Assembly (NCBI GenBank): GCA_016707285.1
Contig: JADJIA010000014.1
Span: 1-64,000, forward strand
From: Ignavibacteriales bacterium
GTDB lineage: Bacteria > Bacteroidota > Ignavibacteria > Ignavibacteriales > Ignavibacteriaceae
Direction of reading: 5' to 3'
Length of the DNA: 64,000 nt
Every line of letters begins with the position of its first letter. The first letter of the stretch is position 1. A program made the translations under genes and the position numbers. The notes under the pieces were generated by a model, which saw only the letters and a list, made by a program, of their open reading frames with translations, was not told where the DNA came from and made no database searches. Below, piece after piece: positions 56,901-64,000 of this stretch.

Positions 56901-57241
56901 ACCATATCCGGAGTTGGGTTGTGGGTTAATCTGACCGGTACGCCACCAGATGATGGGATGGTGTAGATATCTACATTACCGTCGTAATTTCCGGAGAAAG
57001 CAATTTTATCACCGTTTGGTGAAAATTTTGCGTATGCTTCACCTCCGGGAGCAGAAGTGAGTCGAATTGCGGTGCCACCTGTTTTTGGGACAGAATACAA
57101 GTCACCTGCGTAAGAGAAGACAATTTTATCTTTTGAGATATCGGGAAACCTGAGCATCAAAGCATCAGGTGTATGGGAATCCTGGGCATGGATAAAGCCC
57201 GAAAGAGCTATTATCAACACAGGGAAAATTGATTTGATCAT
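53948..57241 (-). CDS. Tricorn-like S41 protease with TolB/PD40 propeller
   Basis: 1097 aa. Signal peptide ending FIHAQ. N-terminal seven- and six-bladed-type propeller repeats (GEAYAKFSPNGDKIAFSGNYDG, EREPTWSPDGKHIAYFSDASGEYELYIIP), then a very Lys/Glu/Asp-rich spacer (about 545-590). The tricorn core follows with the catalytic His in LNVSHAYVGGGDM (about 760), a PDZ domain (LNVKEGDYIIAVNGVEI) and the S41 nucleophile in NGWSGSGGDAFPAYFK (about 985). The residue order matches tricorn/DPP-like peptidases of Bacteroidota. It would degrade peptides in the periplasm, alongside the S46 peptidase. Monocistronic. Confidence 0.93.
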   Translation of the reverse strand: MIKSIFPVLIIALSGFIHAQDSHTPDALMLRFPDISKDKIVFSYAGDLYSVPKTGGTAIRLTSAPGGEAYAKFSPNGDKIAFSGNYDGNVDIYTIPSSGGVPVRLTHNPTPDMVNEWFVDGNSILFRSQQNSPSYRYNKLWKQPVKGGMPELLPLEYGEFASVSPDGKKIAFQTIAVENRTWKRYRGGMASVIWIYDIQNNTSEKIAEHEASNGIPMWLGDRIFFLSDRDGNKKLNIWSYNTTTKEVKQHTFFDEYDVKWPSAGEDEIVFENGGKLLVLNVVTGKTGEVKVTIPSDLPQVRPTLKNLQRFISNFEISRDGKRAAFEARGELFTVPVKDGVTRNLTNTSGVAEREPTWSPDGKHIAYFSDASGEYELYIIPADGKGEAKKLTNLGESYKQGIFWSPDNKKLVFNDNFGNLFIHSIESNKTTKIDKNDYGYFFSISWSSDSKWVAYDKNTQYAHSTIFVYNVDSGESKQLFSDFYNCSVPAFDPKGDYLYFYGMKNFDATYSDQDPTWIYNNSTNLYAVTLRDTVKDIFSLKNDEVEVKEEKKEEAKTDDAKKDEKKDESKKDEKSDVKKEDKSIKIDFNNLESRTTLIKKLGIASGMYAAEGKVFYISFSGADGWNGEGGTLWQFDLDKREHKEVTKGVNQFRLSADGKKILVQTPDRSYSIIDAAPGAKVADGKLKFADMNATVDPKLEWQQIFNDAWRIERDFFYDPGMHGLDWKKMKERYGKLLPYVAHRNDLNYVIGEMIAELNVSHAYVGGGDMESPKASSVGVLGCDFEPDYSAGYYKISKIYEPSPWDASEVRSPLRLPGLNVKEGDYIIAVNGVEIDMKSDPWKAFQGLAGKTIVLTINSKPEKTGSRDILIKPEDGEQTLRYRAWIENNRKKVDAATNGKVGYIYVPSTGIDGQTDLYMQFMGQLEKEALIIDERFNSGGQIPDRFIELLNRKLYNYWARNGFEDWHTPFIGHFGPKVMLINGWSGSGGDAFPAYFKAAGLGKLVGKRTWGGLVGISGAPGLIDGGYVTAPSFGYRELNGELGIEGYGVDPDFDVENYPHELAKGNDQQLNKAIDLMLEALKNNPPKKPGKVKYPDKSK

Positions 57242-57260
57242 GAGTAGTGTCCTTTAAAAT

Positions 57261-57307
57261 AAAAAAACCCGTGAGACCTAACTTAATAAAAATTAAGTTT
57301 CACGGGT
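57261..57307 (-). terminator. Intrinsic terminator of the amidotransferase gene
   Basis: On the minus strand ACCCGTGA / TCACGGGT (57267-57274 with 57300-57307) and AACTTAAT / ATTAAGTT (57280-57287 with 57292-57299) form a long stem. It is followed by the T-run complementary to 57261-57267. Confidence 0.8.
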
Positions 57308-57327
57308 ATAATATTTTACAAGAACGG

Positions 57328-58170
57328 TCAGACTAATGAATGAGTGTTCACTCTTAGTGTTTCAATGGCATTTTTTAGAAATCCGGGTAGGACAGTCTTT
57401 TTTGTTTTGTTAATATTTTCCGGATTTTCGAGTTGTGCAATCATGTCATAATATGCTTTTTCTCCATACTGTTCAACAACCTGAATTTTCCTTTCAGGGT
57501 GACGGAAGTGGTAGTACATACTTGGTGGATCAGCTTCGGGGTGAAACTGTGTTCCGATGATTTCATCGGATATTCTTATTGCCATCATCGCAGGTTCAAC
57601 ATAAAAAGCAGCGGGTTCAATCTCCATGCTTAATATTTTTGCACCGTGTTGATCAAATTTAGACTTATTTGGGTGAATAACCTGCCAGCCTCTAAAATCG
57701 GCACCATAAAAAGGATTTTCCATGTGTGAGAAAATCGGGTCTTTTTTGCCATCTTCCGTGAGTGAAAATGGGATTATTCCAAACGATTTTTTTTCTCTTT
57801 GGACAACATCTCCCAGTTCAAAAAACCGTGCCATCATTTGAAAAGAGTGGCAGATAAAAAAGATATGTTTCTTCTCGGCTGAAGTCTGGTTGTTGTTGTA
57901 AAGTTTGTCCAACAGTTTAAAATAATCACTCTCCCACTTCCTTCCTTCATCTTCAAATGGACTTCCGGGGCCACCCGAAGAGATATAGATGTCGTGGCTC
58001 AAGTCGGGGATATCACCTTTTAACCGCGAATCAAAGATTGTGTATTCAACCGGGACATCCTCGTAGAGAGTATCTATTTCGTAAATATGATCCTGGATAC
58101 ATCGCATCCCCTGATTGGGCTCGCCATTATAAAGGTCGATTATCGCAATCTTTATCTTCTTTTCTGCCAA
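57328..58170 (-). CDS. Class I glutamine amidotransferase-like protein
   Basis: 280 aa. GMP-synthase-like GATase domain: IAIIDLYNGEPNQGMRCIQ, DIYISSGGPGSPFE (oxyanion region), the nucleophile in FFICHSFQMMARFF (Cys about 102) and the His/Glu pair in IGTQFHPEADPPSM. The substrate or partner synthetase is unknown; such stand-alone proteins are common in Bacteroidota. A C-terminal extension of about 70 residues (KIQVVEQYGEKAYYDMIAQ...) is outside the catalytic domain. Divergent from the phosphodiesterase gene; ends at a strong terminator. Confidence 0.85.
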   Translation of the reverse strand: MAEKKIKIAIIDLYNGEPNQGMRCIQDHIYEIDTLYEDVPVEYTIFDSRLKGDIPDLSHDIYISSGGPGSPFEDEGRKWESDYFKLLDKLYNNNQTSAEKKHIFFICHSFQMMARFFELGDVVQREKKSFGIIPFSLTEDGKKDPIFSHMENPFYGADFRGWQVIHPNKSKFDQHGAKILSMEIEPAAFYVEPAMMAIRISDEIIGTQFHPEADPPSMYYHFRHPERKIQVVEQYGEKAYYDMIAQLENPENINKTKKTVLPGFLKNAIETLRVNTHSLV

Positions 58171-58321
58171 TTAATACTCCGGAATTATTATTTTTTAGTA
58201 TCCAAATTTAAGAAACCGGAGGGGAATAATCACCGATTATTGCAAAGGATAAATTAACAGTGCGGAAACAATCAAAATCCGGAAAATCATTATATTTGAA
58301 AGTGATTTTTATGGAAATTTG

Positions 58322-59540
58322 ATGAAATTATTGATTAAAATATTCTGCTTCCTTCTCCTTTTTCAGGCGATTCTTTTCTCTCAGGCACCCTACACGATAT
58401 TGATCTCGTTTGATGGCTTTCAGACATGACTATATGGACAGGGGACTTACTCCAAATCTCTGGAAGGTTGCCGCCAACGGTGTAAAGGCACTTTCTTTGA
58501 TGCCTGTTTATCCTTCAAAAACCTTCCCAAACCATACTTCCATTATTACAGGTATGTATCCTGAAAACCATGGAATTATTGCCAATACGATATATGACCC
58601 CTATTTTGACGAGACCTTTAAAATATCGGATCCGGTACAGGTCAGGAATCCCAGATGGTATAAGGGCGAAGCATTCTGGGAGACTGCTCAGCGAAACGGG
58701 ATTACGGCTGCAAGTTTCTTTTGGCCCGGTTCTGAAGTTACATTGGATTACCGAAGACCAAAATATTTTAAGGATTATGACCATAATTATCCTTACAAAC
58801 CAAGGGTTGACGGTTTGATAGAGTGGCTAAGCCTTCCACAAAAAGACAGACCCCGATTTCTTACCATCTATTTCGATGCCACTGATTCTTATGGACACAG
58901 GTATGGTCCAAACTCCGACAGTGTAAACCATGCAATTTCGGTGCTGGATGGGATGGCAGGATATCTGATGGATAAATTAAAAGAGATTAATCTTCTGGAT
59001 TCCACAAATCTTATATTTGTAAGCGACCACGGGATGACCGAAGTGAGTAGTGATAAATATGTGAACCTGGAGGAGATACTCGGTGATGAGAAAGTGGACT
59101 ATTGGAATTGGAGCACATTCTGCTTGATCCAGCCTGAAAAAGGGAGAGTTGAGGCTGTTTACAATAAACTGAAGGCTAATGAAGAACACTACAAAGTTTA
59201 CAGAAAAAGTGAAGTGCCCGATTTTTATCGGTTTTCGAACAATCCATTCTTCTCGGAATTAATTGTGATTACCGATCTTGGATGGGAAGCAGGCGATTCA
59301 AAAGCACAAAAAGGATTTATATCCTGGAAAGCAAAAGGGAACCACGGATATGAAAAAGATGCACTTGATATGCACGGTTATTTTGTGGCGATGGGACCAT
59401 CATTCAGAAAAAATTATAAAACCGGAACATTGCGGAACATCGATATTTACCCCCTGTTGTGTGAAATTTTTGATATTCCGGTTCGCAATGGAATTGACGG
59501 AAACGGCGAAAGAATCAGATTTATACTGAAAAAATATTAG
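58322..59540 (+). CDS. ENPP-type nucleotide pyrophosphatase/phosphodiesterase (one frameshift)
   Basis: About 405 aa corrected. ATG 58322 begins a signal peptide (MKLLIKIFCFLLLFQAILFSQ) and the metal-binding ILISFDGF. An extra T in 58418-58420 then breaks the frame; removing it gives SFDGFRHDYMDRGLTPNL. The nucleophile Thr is in MPVYPSKTFPNHTSIITGMYPENHG; further metal ligands are in YFDATDSYGHRYGP, FVSDHGMTEVS and WKAKGNHGYE. The family hydrolyses phosphodiesters or pyrophosphates in the periplasm. An insertion in a T-run suggests a sequencing error. Confidence 0.9.
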
Positions 59541-59572
59541 TTTACTATCCATCGAATCTAATATATTGAACG

Positions 59573-59595
59573 ACCCCCAAATGAATTTGGGGGTT
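59573..59595. terminator. Hairpin between convergent genes
   Basis: ACCCCCAAAT (59573-59582) pairs with ATTTGGGGGT (about 59585-59594); there is no long T-run in either direction, so it is only a probable terminator. A CTCTGTGA tandem repeat follows (59617-59650) up to the stop of the next gene on the minus strand. Confidence 0.5.
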
Positions 59596-59612
59596 ATTGG
59601 TTTGTCTCTATC

Positions 59613-59653
59613 CCTTTGTGACTCTGTGACTCTGTGACTCCGCCTCTCCGCTT
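59613..59653. repeat. Short tandem repeat TGTGACTC abutting a stop codon
   Basis: TTTGTGACTCTGTGACTCTGTGACTCCGCCTCTCCGCTTCT is a 9-base tandem repeat with degenerate tail, ending immediately beside the stop codon of the NAGPA-like gene. The complement is found at 14741-14768. Confidence 0.65.
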
Positions 59654-61318
59654 CTATTTCATCAAAATCATCTTAATCGAAGATGAATATTTCCCTGATT
59701 CAAGTCTGAAAAAATATACTCCTGACGGGATACCGGCGGCATTAAATGTTACCTGGTGTGAACCCGCGGACATTTCGTCATTTAGAAGTGTTGCCACTTC
59801 TCTTCCCAAAATATCATAAACCACTCCTTTAACAAACCCTTCAGCGGGCAAATCAAAACGGATAATGGTAGTCGGGTTAAACGGATTTGGGAAGTTTTGC
59901 TCAAGACTGAAGGATGATGGAATTGCCAATAAGTTTTCTTCCACTGAAACAAGGGTACTGTCAAATGAAATTATCCTTAGTGCATCTGCAACAACTACCT
60001 TTCCTGTCGTGGAAACAGCATTCGATATGGAAACACCTTCATCAGATGATCCTGTGAATGTGTAAGTTCCTATTCTATTCCAGGTGCTGCCGTTCAACGA
60101 CTGATCGAGTCTTACAGTATCCATTCCAAATTTATGTTTAATAATGTATGGAGCATCGGAGGCACGGTTTGAAGCAGCAGTCCACCATGCATAAACATCA
60201 TAATTTGCCTCCTGTGGCAGATACATTTTCCATTTAACTGTGCTTTCTCCGGAGCCTGAATTTGCAAAAATTGAGGGAGTGTTGCTCCAGTAACCTCCAA
60301 GATTTGAAACAGCCCAAGTGCCTGATTTTACAATTCCCGAATCGATATTGTCCAATTTGGCGATATAATAAGTGGGGTCGAGGAGATTAATTGAATCCGG
60401 ATTTACGATCGCCAGCATAGTGGGAATGGGTCTTTGAAATGTGCCACCGGCAGGAAGATTAACAAGCTGATTCCCCACAGCCATTGTTGAAGAGCCCCCG
60501 CCATCAAGATTCATTGCTTCCACACATCCCAGAGAGATCATCAGGTCAGCTGCCTCGGGGAGTGAGAGTCCTTCACTGTCTGCCTGTCTTCCGTCAATTA
60601 CCATCATAATCACATGTTTATCAGCGGTATATCCGATAACTGTTCTGGGATCACGGTTTGTGTTTCCGACTCCGGAACCAAAAAAGACCTCCTCGGTGTA
60701 TGTTATGTGTTTTTGTCCATTTTTAACCAGAGTCGGGCCACCGCCAATCCCTGCAAGGATTTCATAATATTGTGTCCCGGCGGAAACTGACGGGGCAGGT
60801 GCCGGGGTTGATTCAGTATTTGGTAAGGGGGCATCAAAAGTGTATATGTCGATAGGACGGTTACCAAAATGGTAAATCCAATCGATCGACAGCTCTCTCG
60901 TATCAGTAAAACTGAAAAGTGAGCGAGTGGTGTAAAAAGTGCCTGCGGGTCTCACGATTGTTGCAATATTTTTTGCTCTAACAATTCCGGGTTCAATAAG
61001 AGCCGAATAGGAAGCATCAGAGCCTGTATCAAAATAGCCTCCATTAATCCCTGCGAAGGCTCCGAGCCTTGTGACAAATGAAGTGAGTCCTTCTTTACCC
61101 ACGGGATTGAGGTAGGGCTTTATAGCCACATCACTTCTGTTCATATCAACATCAAAATACCAAAGGGCAAGTTTGGGATTTGTGGTGCGTTGTCCTTTAA
61201 TCAGTTTCACACCTGCAGGGAGTGAATAATTGTTTGTTACATCAGTAAAAGTTATCGGTTGTGCATAAACTGATATGGAAATAAAGAGTAATAATGTAAT
61301 TAGTATGGAAATCTTCAA
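59654..61318 (-). CDS. Secreted phosphodiester glycosidase (NAGPA-like) with golvesin-like and T9SS domains
   Basis: 554 aa. Signal peptide ending VYAQ. The NAGPA/DUF2233-type domain (about 30-305) shows FAGINGGYFDTG, GIGGGPTLVKNG, NRDPRTVIGYTADKHVIMMVIDGRQ, GLSLPEAADLM and AMNLDGGGSSTM. These enzymes uncover GlcNAc-phosphodiesters or act on related exopolysaccharide linkages. A golvesin/Xly carbohydrate-binding-like domain follows (GTWAVSNLGGYWSNTPS ... TTGKVVVADALRII, about 325-455), then a type-A T9SS domain (NFPNPFNPTTIIRFDLPAEG ... SIKMILMK). Cell-surface polysaccharide processing is the likely role. Confidence 0.9.
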   Translation of the reverse strand: MKISILITLLLFISISVYAQPITFTDVTNNYSLPAGVKLIKGQRTTNPKLALWYFDVDMNRSDVAIKPYLNPVGKEGLTSFVTRLGAFAGINGGYFDTGSDASYSALIEPGIVRAKNIATIVRPAGTFYTTRSLFSFTDTRELSIDWIYHFGNRPIDIYTFDAPLPNTESTPAPAPSVSAGTQYYEILAGIGGGPTLVKNGQKHITYTEEVFFGSGVGNTNRDPRTVIGYTADKHVIMMVIDGRQADSEGLSLPEAADLMISLGCVEAMNLDGGGSSTMAVGNQLVNLPAGGTFQRPIPTMLAIVNPDSINLLDPTYYIAKLDNIDSGIVKSGTWAVSNLGGYWSNTPSIFANSGSGESTVKWKMYLPQEANYDVYAWWTAASNRASDAPYIIKHKFGMDTVRLDQSLNGSTWNRIGTYTFTGSSDEGVSISNAVSTTGKVVVADALRIISFDSTLVSVEENLLAIPSSFSLEQNFPNPFNPTTIIRFDLPAEGFVKGVVYDILGREVATLLNDEMSAGSHQVTFNAAGIPSGVYFFRLESGKYSSSIKMILMK

Positions 61319-61426
61319 GTCAATCTCTAATAATTTTGGTATCTAATGAGTAAATTAATTAATTTTCAGTTCCTAAATATATTATTTGGCTTAAAAATTC
61401 AATAGAAATTTGAAAAAGAGATAAAG

Positions 61427-61741
61427 ATGAAACCCAAACAGATAAAGATTAACGGTGGAAAGATTCATTTTGAATGGTCTGAGGGCATAAAAAGGAGTTT
61501 TGATCTGAAGTATTTCAGGGAAGAATGTCCCTGTGCAAATTGTAAAGGAGAGACGATTCTCTACACTACATTTAAACCACAGAAGATTACGATCGAAAAA
61601 CCGGAGATGTATAAAATTGCTGCAATTGCTCCGGTAGGTGATTATGCTATTCAGATAAGGTGGAAAGACGGGCATGATACCGGTATCTACTCCTGGACAT
61701 ATATCGACACACTGGAAGATCAGAACACCGAACAGAAATAA
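61427..61741 (+). CDS. DUF971 family protein
   Basis: 104 aa. IKINGGKIHFEWSEG, then FREECPCANCKGE with a CxC..C cluster and VGDYAIQIRWKDGHDTGIYSWTYI define the DUF971 (GBBH-like N-terminal) family. Members often sit beside Mrp/ApbC-type iron-sulfur carriers and may help in cluster handling, but here the partner is a tRNA/rRNA methylase gene 14 bases downstream. Role unknown. First gene of a four-gene plus-strand operon. Confidence 0.9.
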   Translation: MKPKQIKINGGKIHFEWSEGIKRSFDLKYFREECPCANCKGETILYTTFKPQKITIEKPEMYKIAAIAPVGDYAIQIRWKDGHDTGIYSWTYIDTLEDQNTEQK

Positions 61742-61755
61742 CGGACAACATCCTT

Positions 61756-62523
61756 ATGCTTGGAGTTAATGAGTTAAAACTGTTTGCATCAATCCGAATC
61801 AAAAAATTCCGTGATGAGAAAGGAATTTTTCTTGTAGAGGGGATGAAACAAGTTGAAGAAGGGATACTCAGCAGACGAAAGTGTGAACTTATTGTGTTTA
61901 GAACTGAAGACGGTGATAATTTTGATGAAGTGCTTGCTTTAGCCAGACACAAAGGAATCAGATGTGAAGCAGTTAAAAACAGGGAGTTTGAAAAGCTTGC
62001 TGACACTGTACATGCTCAAGGGATTCTCGGTTATTTCAGAATGCCCGAAAAAGAGATATTAGACCGTACTTCTACACCATTAATATATCTCGACAGAATT
62101 AACGATCCGGGAAACATGGGAACCATCATAAGAACTGCCGACTGGTTTGGTTTTCGTCAGATTCTGCTTTCTCCCGGCTGCGTTGATGTTTACAATCCAA
62201 AAGTGGTGAGAGCGGCAATGGGTTCAAATTTCAGGATGGCATTTCATGAAGGGGTAACGGAACTCGACTTAAAAGGAATTTGTGAATCGGGATATTCAAT
62301 TGTTACGACTGAACTCGATGGGAAAAACCTCGAAGACTTTAAGCCTTCCGGGAAGATAATAATTGTGCTTTCCAATGAAAGTCACGGAGTTCTCCCCGGG
62401 TTGGCATCAATTGCCGATGTTAGAATTAAAATCCCCGGCGAAAAAGGAGCAGAATCGCTTAATGTGGCTGTTGCTGCCGGTATTATTTTTCATAAATTGT
62501 TTGAAACAGGAAGTAAAAAATGA
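61756..62523 (+). CDS. TrmH/SpoU-family RNA 2'-O-methyltransferase
   Basis: 255 aa. The N-terminal substrate-binding domain (KKFRDEKGIFLVEGMKQVEEGI) is followed by the SPOUT knot motifs LIYLDRINDPGNMGTIIRTADWFGF (motif 1), IIVLSNESHGVLPGL (motif 2) and IPGEKGAESLNVAVAAGII (motif 3). It methylates ribose in rRNA or tRNA with S-adenosylmethionine; the exact target (RlmB-like, tRNA) cannot be told from sequence alone. It overlaps the nitrilase gene by four bases. Confidence 0.93.
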   Translation: MLGVNELKLFASIRIKKFRDEKGIFLVEGMKQVEEGILSRRKCELIVFRTEDGDNFDEVLALARHKGIRCEAVKNREFEKLADTVHAQGILGYFRMPEKEILDRTSTPLIYLDRINDPGNMGTIIRTADWFGFRQILLSPGCVDVYNPKVVRAAMGSNFRMAFHEGVTELDLKGICESGYSIVTTELDGKNLEDFKPSGKIIIVLSNESHGVLPGLASIADVRIKIPGEKGAESLNVAVAAGIIFHKLFETGSKK

Positions 62524-63320
62524 GTGAACTTATAAAAATTGCACTTTTCCAATATTCCCCCGTTTGGGAAAATAAAGATGCAAATATGGAAAAAATAACA
62601 AAGATGATGGAATCACTTAGTGAAGAGGTCGATTTGATCGTTTTCCCTGAGATGACGCTGACAGGTTTTAGTATGGCTCCCGATGTCCACGCCGAATATT
62701 CGGACGGAAGAACTTTTTTGTTTTTCTCTTCAATTGCCAAACAATATGGCGTAAATGTGGTGGCAGGAATAATCGAAAAGGGGAAAAAGAAGTTTTTTAA
62801 TACCCTTCTGTTTATAAACCGTGAAGGTGAACTTGCCGACAAATACAGGAAAATCCATCCTTTCACGATGGGTGAGGAAGCCAAACACTACACCGGCGGT
62901 TTTGCATACATAAACAACGCCACTGAAGATTTCCATATCGGTTTTTCAATTTGTTACGATCTTCGTTTTCCTGAGCTATTCAGGTTTATGGCGATCGATA
63001 AAGTTGAGATCTTTGTAAATATTGCAAACTGGCCCGAAGCACGAATTGAACACTACAAAACCCTCTGCAAAGCCAGAGCTATTGAAAATCAATGTTTTTT
63101 TGTTGCGGTTAACAGAACCGGGGATGATCCAAAACTTAAATATACCGGCAACAGCTCAATCTTTGGACCAATGGGAGAAGAGATTCTTATGATGGGAGAC
63201 GAAGAATCAATTGGGATTGCAGAGGTTGATCTCGAATACCTTGAAAAAACGAGGGAAACATTCCCGTTTCTTGACGATATAAAACTCATTTCAATTGAGG
63301 ATGAAGAGGATGAAGATTAG
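62520..63320 (+). CDS. Carbon-nitrogen hydrolase (omega-amidase/nitrilase superfamily)
   Basis: 266 aa. Catalytic triad visible: Glu in VFPEMTLTGF (about 43), Lys in DKYRKIHPF (about 110) and Cys in GFSICYDLRFPELFR (about 147). The FPELFR and ANWPEARIEHY motifs are typical of the omega-amidase branch (YafV/Nit2-like), which hydrolyses alpha-keto acid amides such as 2-oxoglutaramate. Acidic C-terminus (SIEDEEDED). Overlaps by eleven bases the asparaginase-like gene, with which it shares amide hydrolysis as a theme. Confidence 0.9.
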   Translation: MSELIKIALFQYSPVWENKDANMEKITKMMESLSEEVDLIVFPEMTLTGFSMAPDVHAEYSDGRTFLFFSSIAKQYGVNVVAGIIEKGKKKFFNTLLFINREGELADKYRKIHPFTMGEEAKHYTGGFAYINNATEDFHIGFSICYDLRFPELFRFMAIDKVEIFVNIANWPEARIEHYKTLCKARAIENQCFFVAVNRTGDDPKLKYTGNSSIFGPMGEEILMMGDEESIGIAEVDLEYLEKTRETFPFLDDIKLISIEDEEDED

Positions 63321-64000
63321 AAGAGCCTTTTATGTTATCACCACTCTGGCACTGATCACTTTTACAGTGGTTTTCAGTTTGAGGGGTGAAAAGAAAAGTG
63401 AACGGCCGAAATATATGTTGGTCATTCATGGTGGCGCAGGTGCAATAGATGCAAATATGCCGGAAGAGATGAAAAACAGATATTATTCAAGTCTTAGAAA
63501 GGCTCTTGAGATTGGTGAAAAGATTCTTAAATCCGGTGGCAAAAGTCTTGATGCTGTTGAGGCAGTGGTCAACTTTCTCGAAGACGATTCTTTGTTTAAT
63601 GCAGGCAGAGGAGCAGTTCTAAACAGCGAGGGGTATGCACAGCTGGATGCATCGATTATGGATGGAAAAACTCTTAACGCAGGAGCCGTTGCAGCTGTGG
63701 AGCATATAAAAAATCCCATTAGTGCTGCAAGAGTGATAATGGAAAAGACCAACCATGTAATGATTACGGGTGCGGGTGCGGAGAAAGTTGCAGAACTTAA
63801 CGGGTTGACACTTGTGGATCGGGCTTATTTTATTACAAGTGAGAGAACAAAATCGTGGAATAAGGCGAACTCTAAAGGGACGGTTGGATGCGTTGCTCTC
63901 GATATGGAAGGAAATCTTGCTGCTGCCACTTCAACCGGTGGGATGACGAATAAACTTGTTGGCAGAATTGGGGATTCACCAATAATCGGGGCTGGTAACT
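63310..64000 (+). CDS. Isoaspartyl peptidase/L-asparaginase (Ntn-hydrolase), truncated by window end
   Basis: First 230 residues of an asparaginase-2/taspase-type enzyme. A membrane-type signal (VITTLALITFTVVFSL) is followed by MLVIHGGAGAIDANM, SLDAVEAVVNFLEDDSLFNAGRGAV, LDASIMDGKTLNAGAV and NPISAARVIM. The autocleavage site is at the Thr in NSKGTVGCVALDMEGNLAAATSTGG. The window ends within the beta-subunit at IGDSPIIGAG. It hydrolyses isoaspartyl dipeptides or asparagine, and export suggests a peptide-scavenging role. The ATG at 63310 is preceded by GAGG nine bases upstream; an in-frame ATG at 63301 is an alternative. Confidence 0.92.
   Translation, partial: MKIRRAFYVITTLALITFTVVFSLRGEKKSERPKYMLVIHGGAGAIDANMPEEMKNRYYSSLRKALEIGEKILKSGGKSLDAVEAVVNFLEDDSLFNAGRGAVLNSEGYAQLDASIMDGKTLNAGAVAAVEHIKNPISAARVIMEKTNHVMITGAGAEKVAELNGLTLVDRAYFITSERTKSWNKANSKGTVGCVALDMEGNLAAATSTGGMTNKLVGRIGDSPIIGAGN

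Noticed and set aside
1..64000. tRNA, rRNA, transposase and integrase genes
   Set aside because: Read for T-loop/anticodon patterns, rRNA core words and DDE/tyrosine-recombinase motifs; nothing convincing was found.

Overview
The window looks like chromosomal DNA of a low-to-medium GC bacterium of the FCB group, most probably Ignavibacteria (Ignavibacteriota, Chlorobi lineage) or a close relative. The main evidence is at least eight secreted proteins ending in a type IX secretion (T9SS) type-A sorting domain. Most of these carry the typical NYPNPFNPST motif and end in a short basic/hydrophobic tail such as KKMILLK. Other Bacteroidota/Chlorobi-type families are present: S46 dipeptidyl peptidase, DUF6029 beta-barrel, Omp28-like lipoprotein, propeller/Y_Y_Y sensor kinase and haem-binding Haem_bd protein. 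I found no rRNA, tRNA, CRISPR array, transposase or phage structural gene.

Layout. 1-6.4 kb: a badly frameshifted stretch with a DASS/SLC13 transporter (cut by the left edge), a TcmP/DUF5131 pair, a membrane protein and an MscS-type channel. 6.5-11 kb: small envelope and translation genes (beta-barrel, lipoprotein, Trm112-like, aat, DUF2721, Yip1) and a PIN-toxin pair. 11.5-16.9 kb: three T9SS-secreted proteins. 17.1-23.9 kb: a complete trpEGDCFBA operon, preceded by a leader peptide with three consecutive Trp codons and an intrinsic terminator, which is a classical attenuator layout. 23.9-27.1 kb: a sensor kinase convergent with trpA. 27.2-30.5 kb: gatE-gatD, the tRNA-dependent amidotransferase normally regarded as archaeal. 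30.8-34.6 kb: S46 peptidase, ogt, a membrane protein and a CoA-binding protein. 34.8-39.6 kb: two large secreted beta-helix-type proteins, the second a decayed paralogue of the 15-17 kb gene. 40.0-45.4 kb: a five-gene phospho-signalling module (zinc-ribbon FHA, VWA-TM-FHA, PP2C phosphatase, Ser/Thr kinase, membrane-anchored protein). 45.7-53.9 kb: YjbQ, a GH13 amylase, an Omp28-like/T9SS/TlpA/DUF6029 operon, and DUF2809-like and haem-binding genes. 53.9-64 kb: tricorn-like protease, class I amidotransferase, ENPP-type phosphodiesterase, NAGPA-like glycosidase, and a DUF971-SpoU methylase-nitrilase-asparaginase operon cut by the right edge.

Functional theme: a heterotrophic, protein- and polysaccharide-degrading life style with many surface/secreted hydrolases, plus tryptophan biosynthesis under apparent attenuation control.

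Caveat: at least thirteen loci are broken by one- or two-base indels, often in homopolymers, including genes in otherwise perfect operons (trpC, gatE, aat). I read most of these as sequencing/assembly errors and give the reconstructed gene span. The dense cluster in the first 6.4 kb and the decayed 37.8-39.6 kb gene could be genuine pseudogenes. Intergenic spaces are rich in dispersed and tandem repeats, some of which intrude into coding sequence (trpB C-terminus, beta-helix linker).
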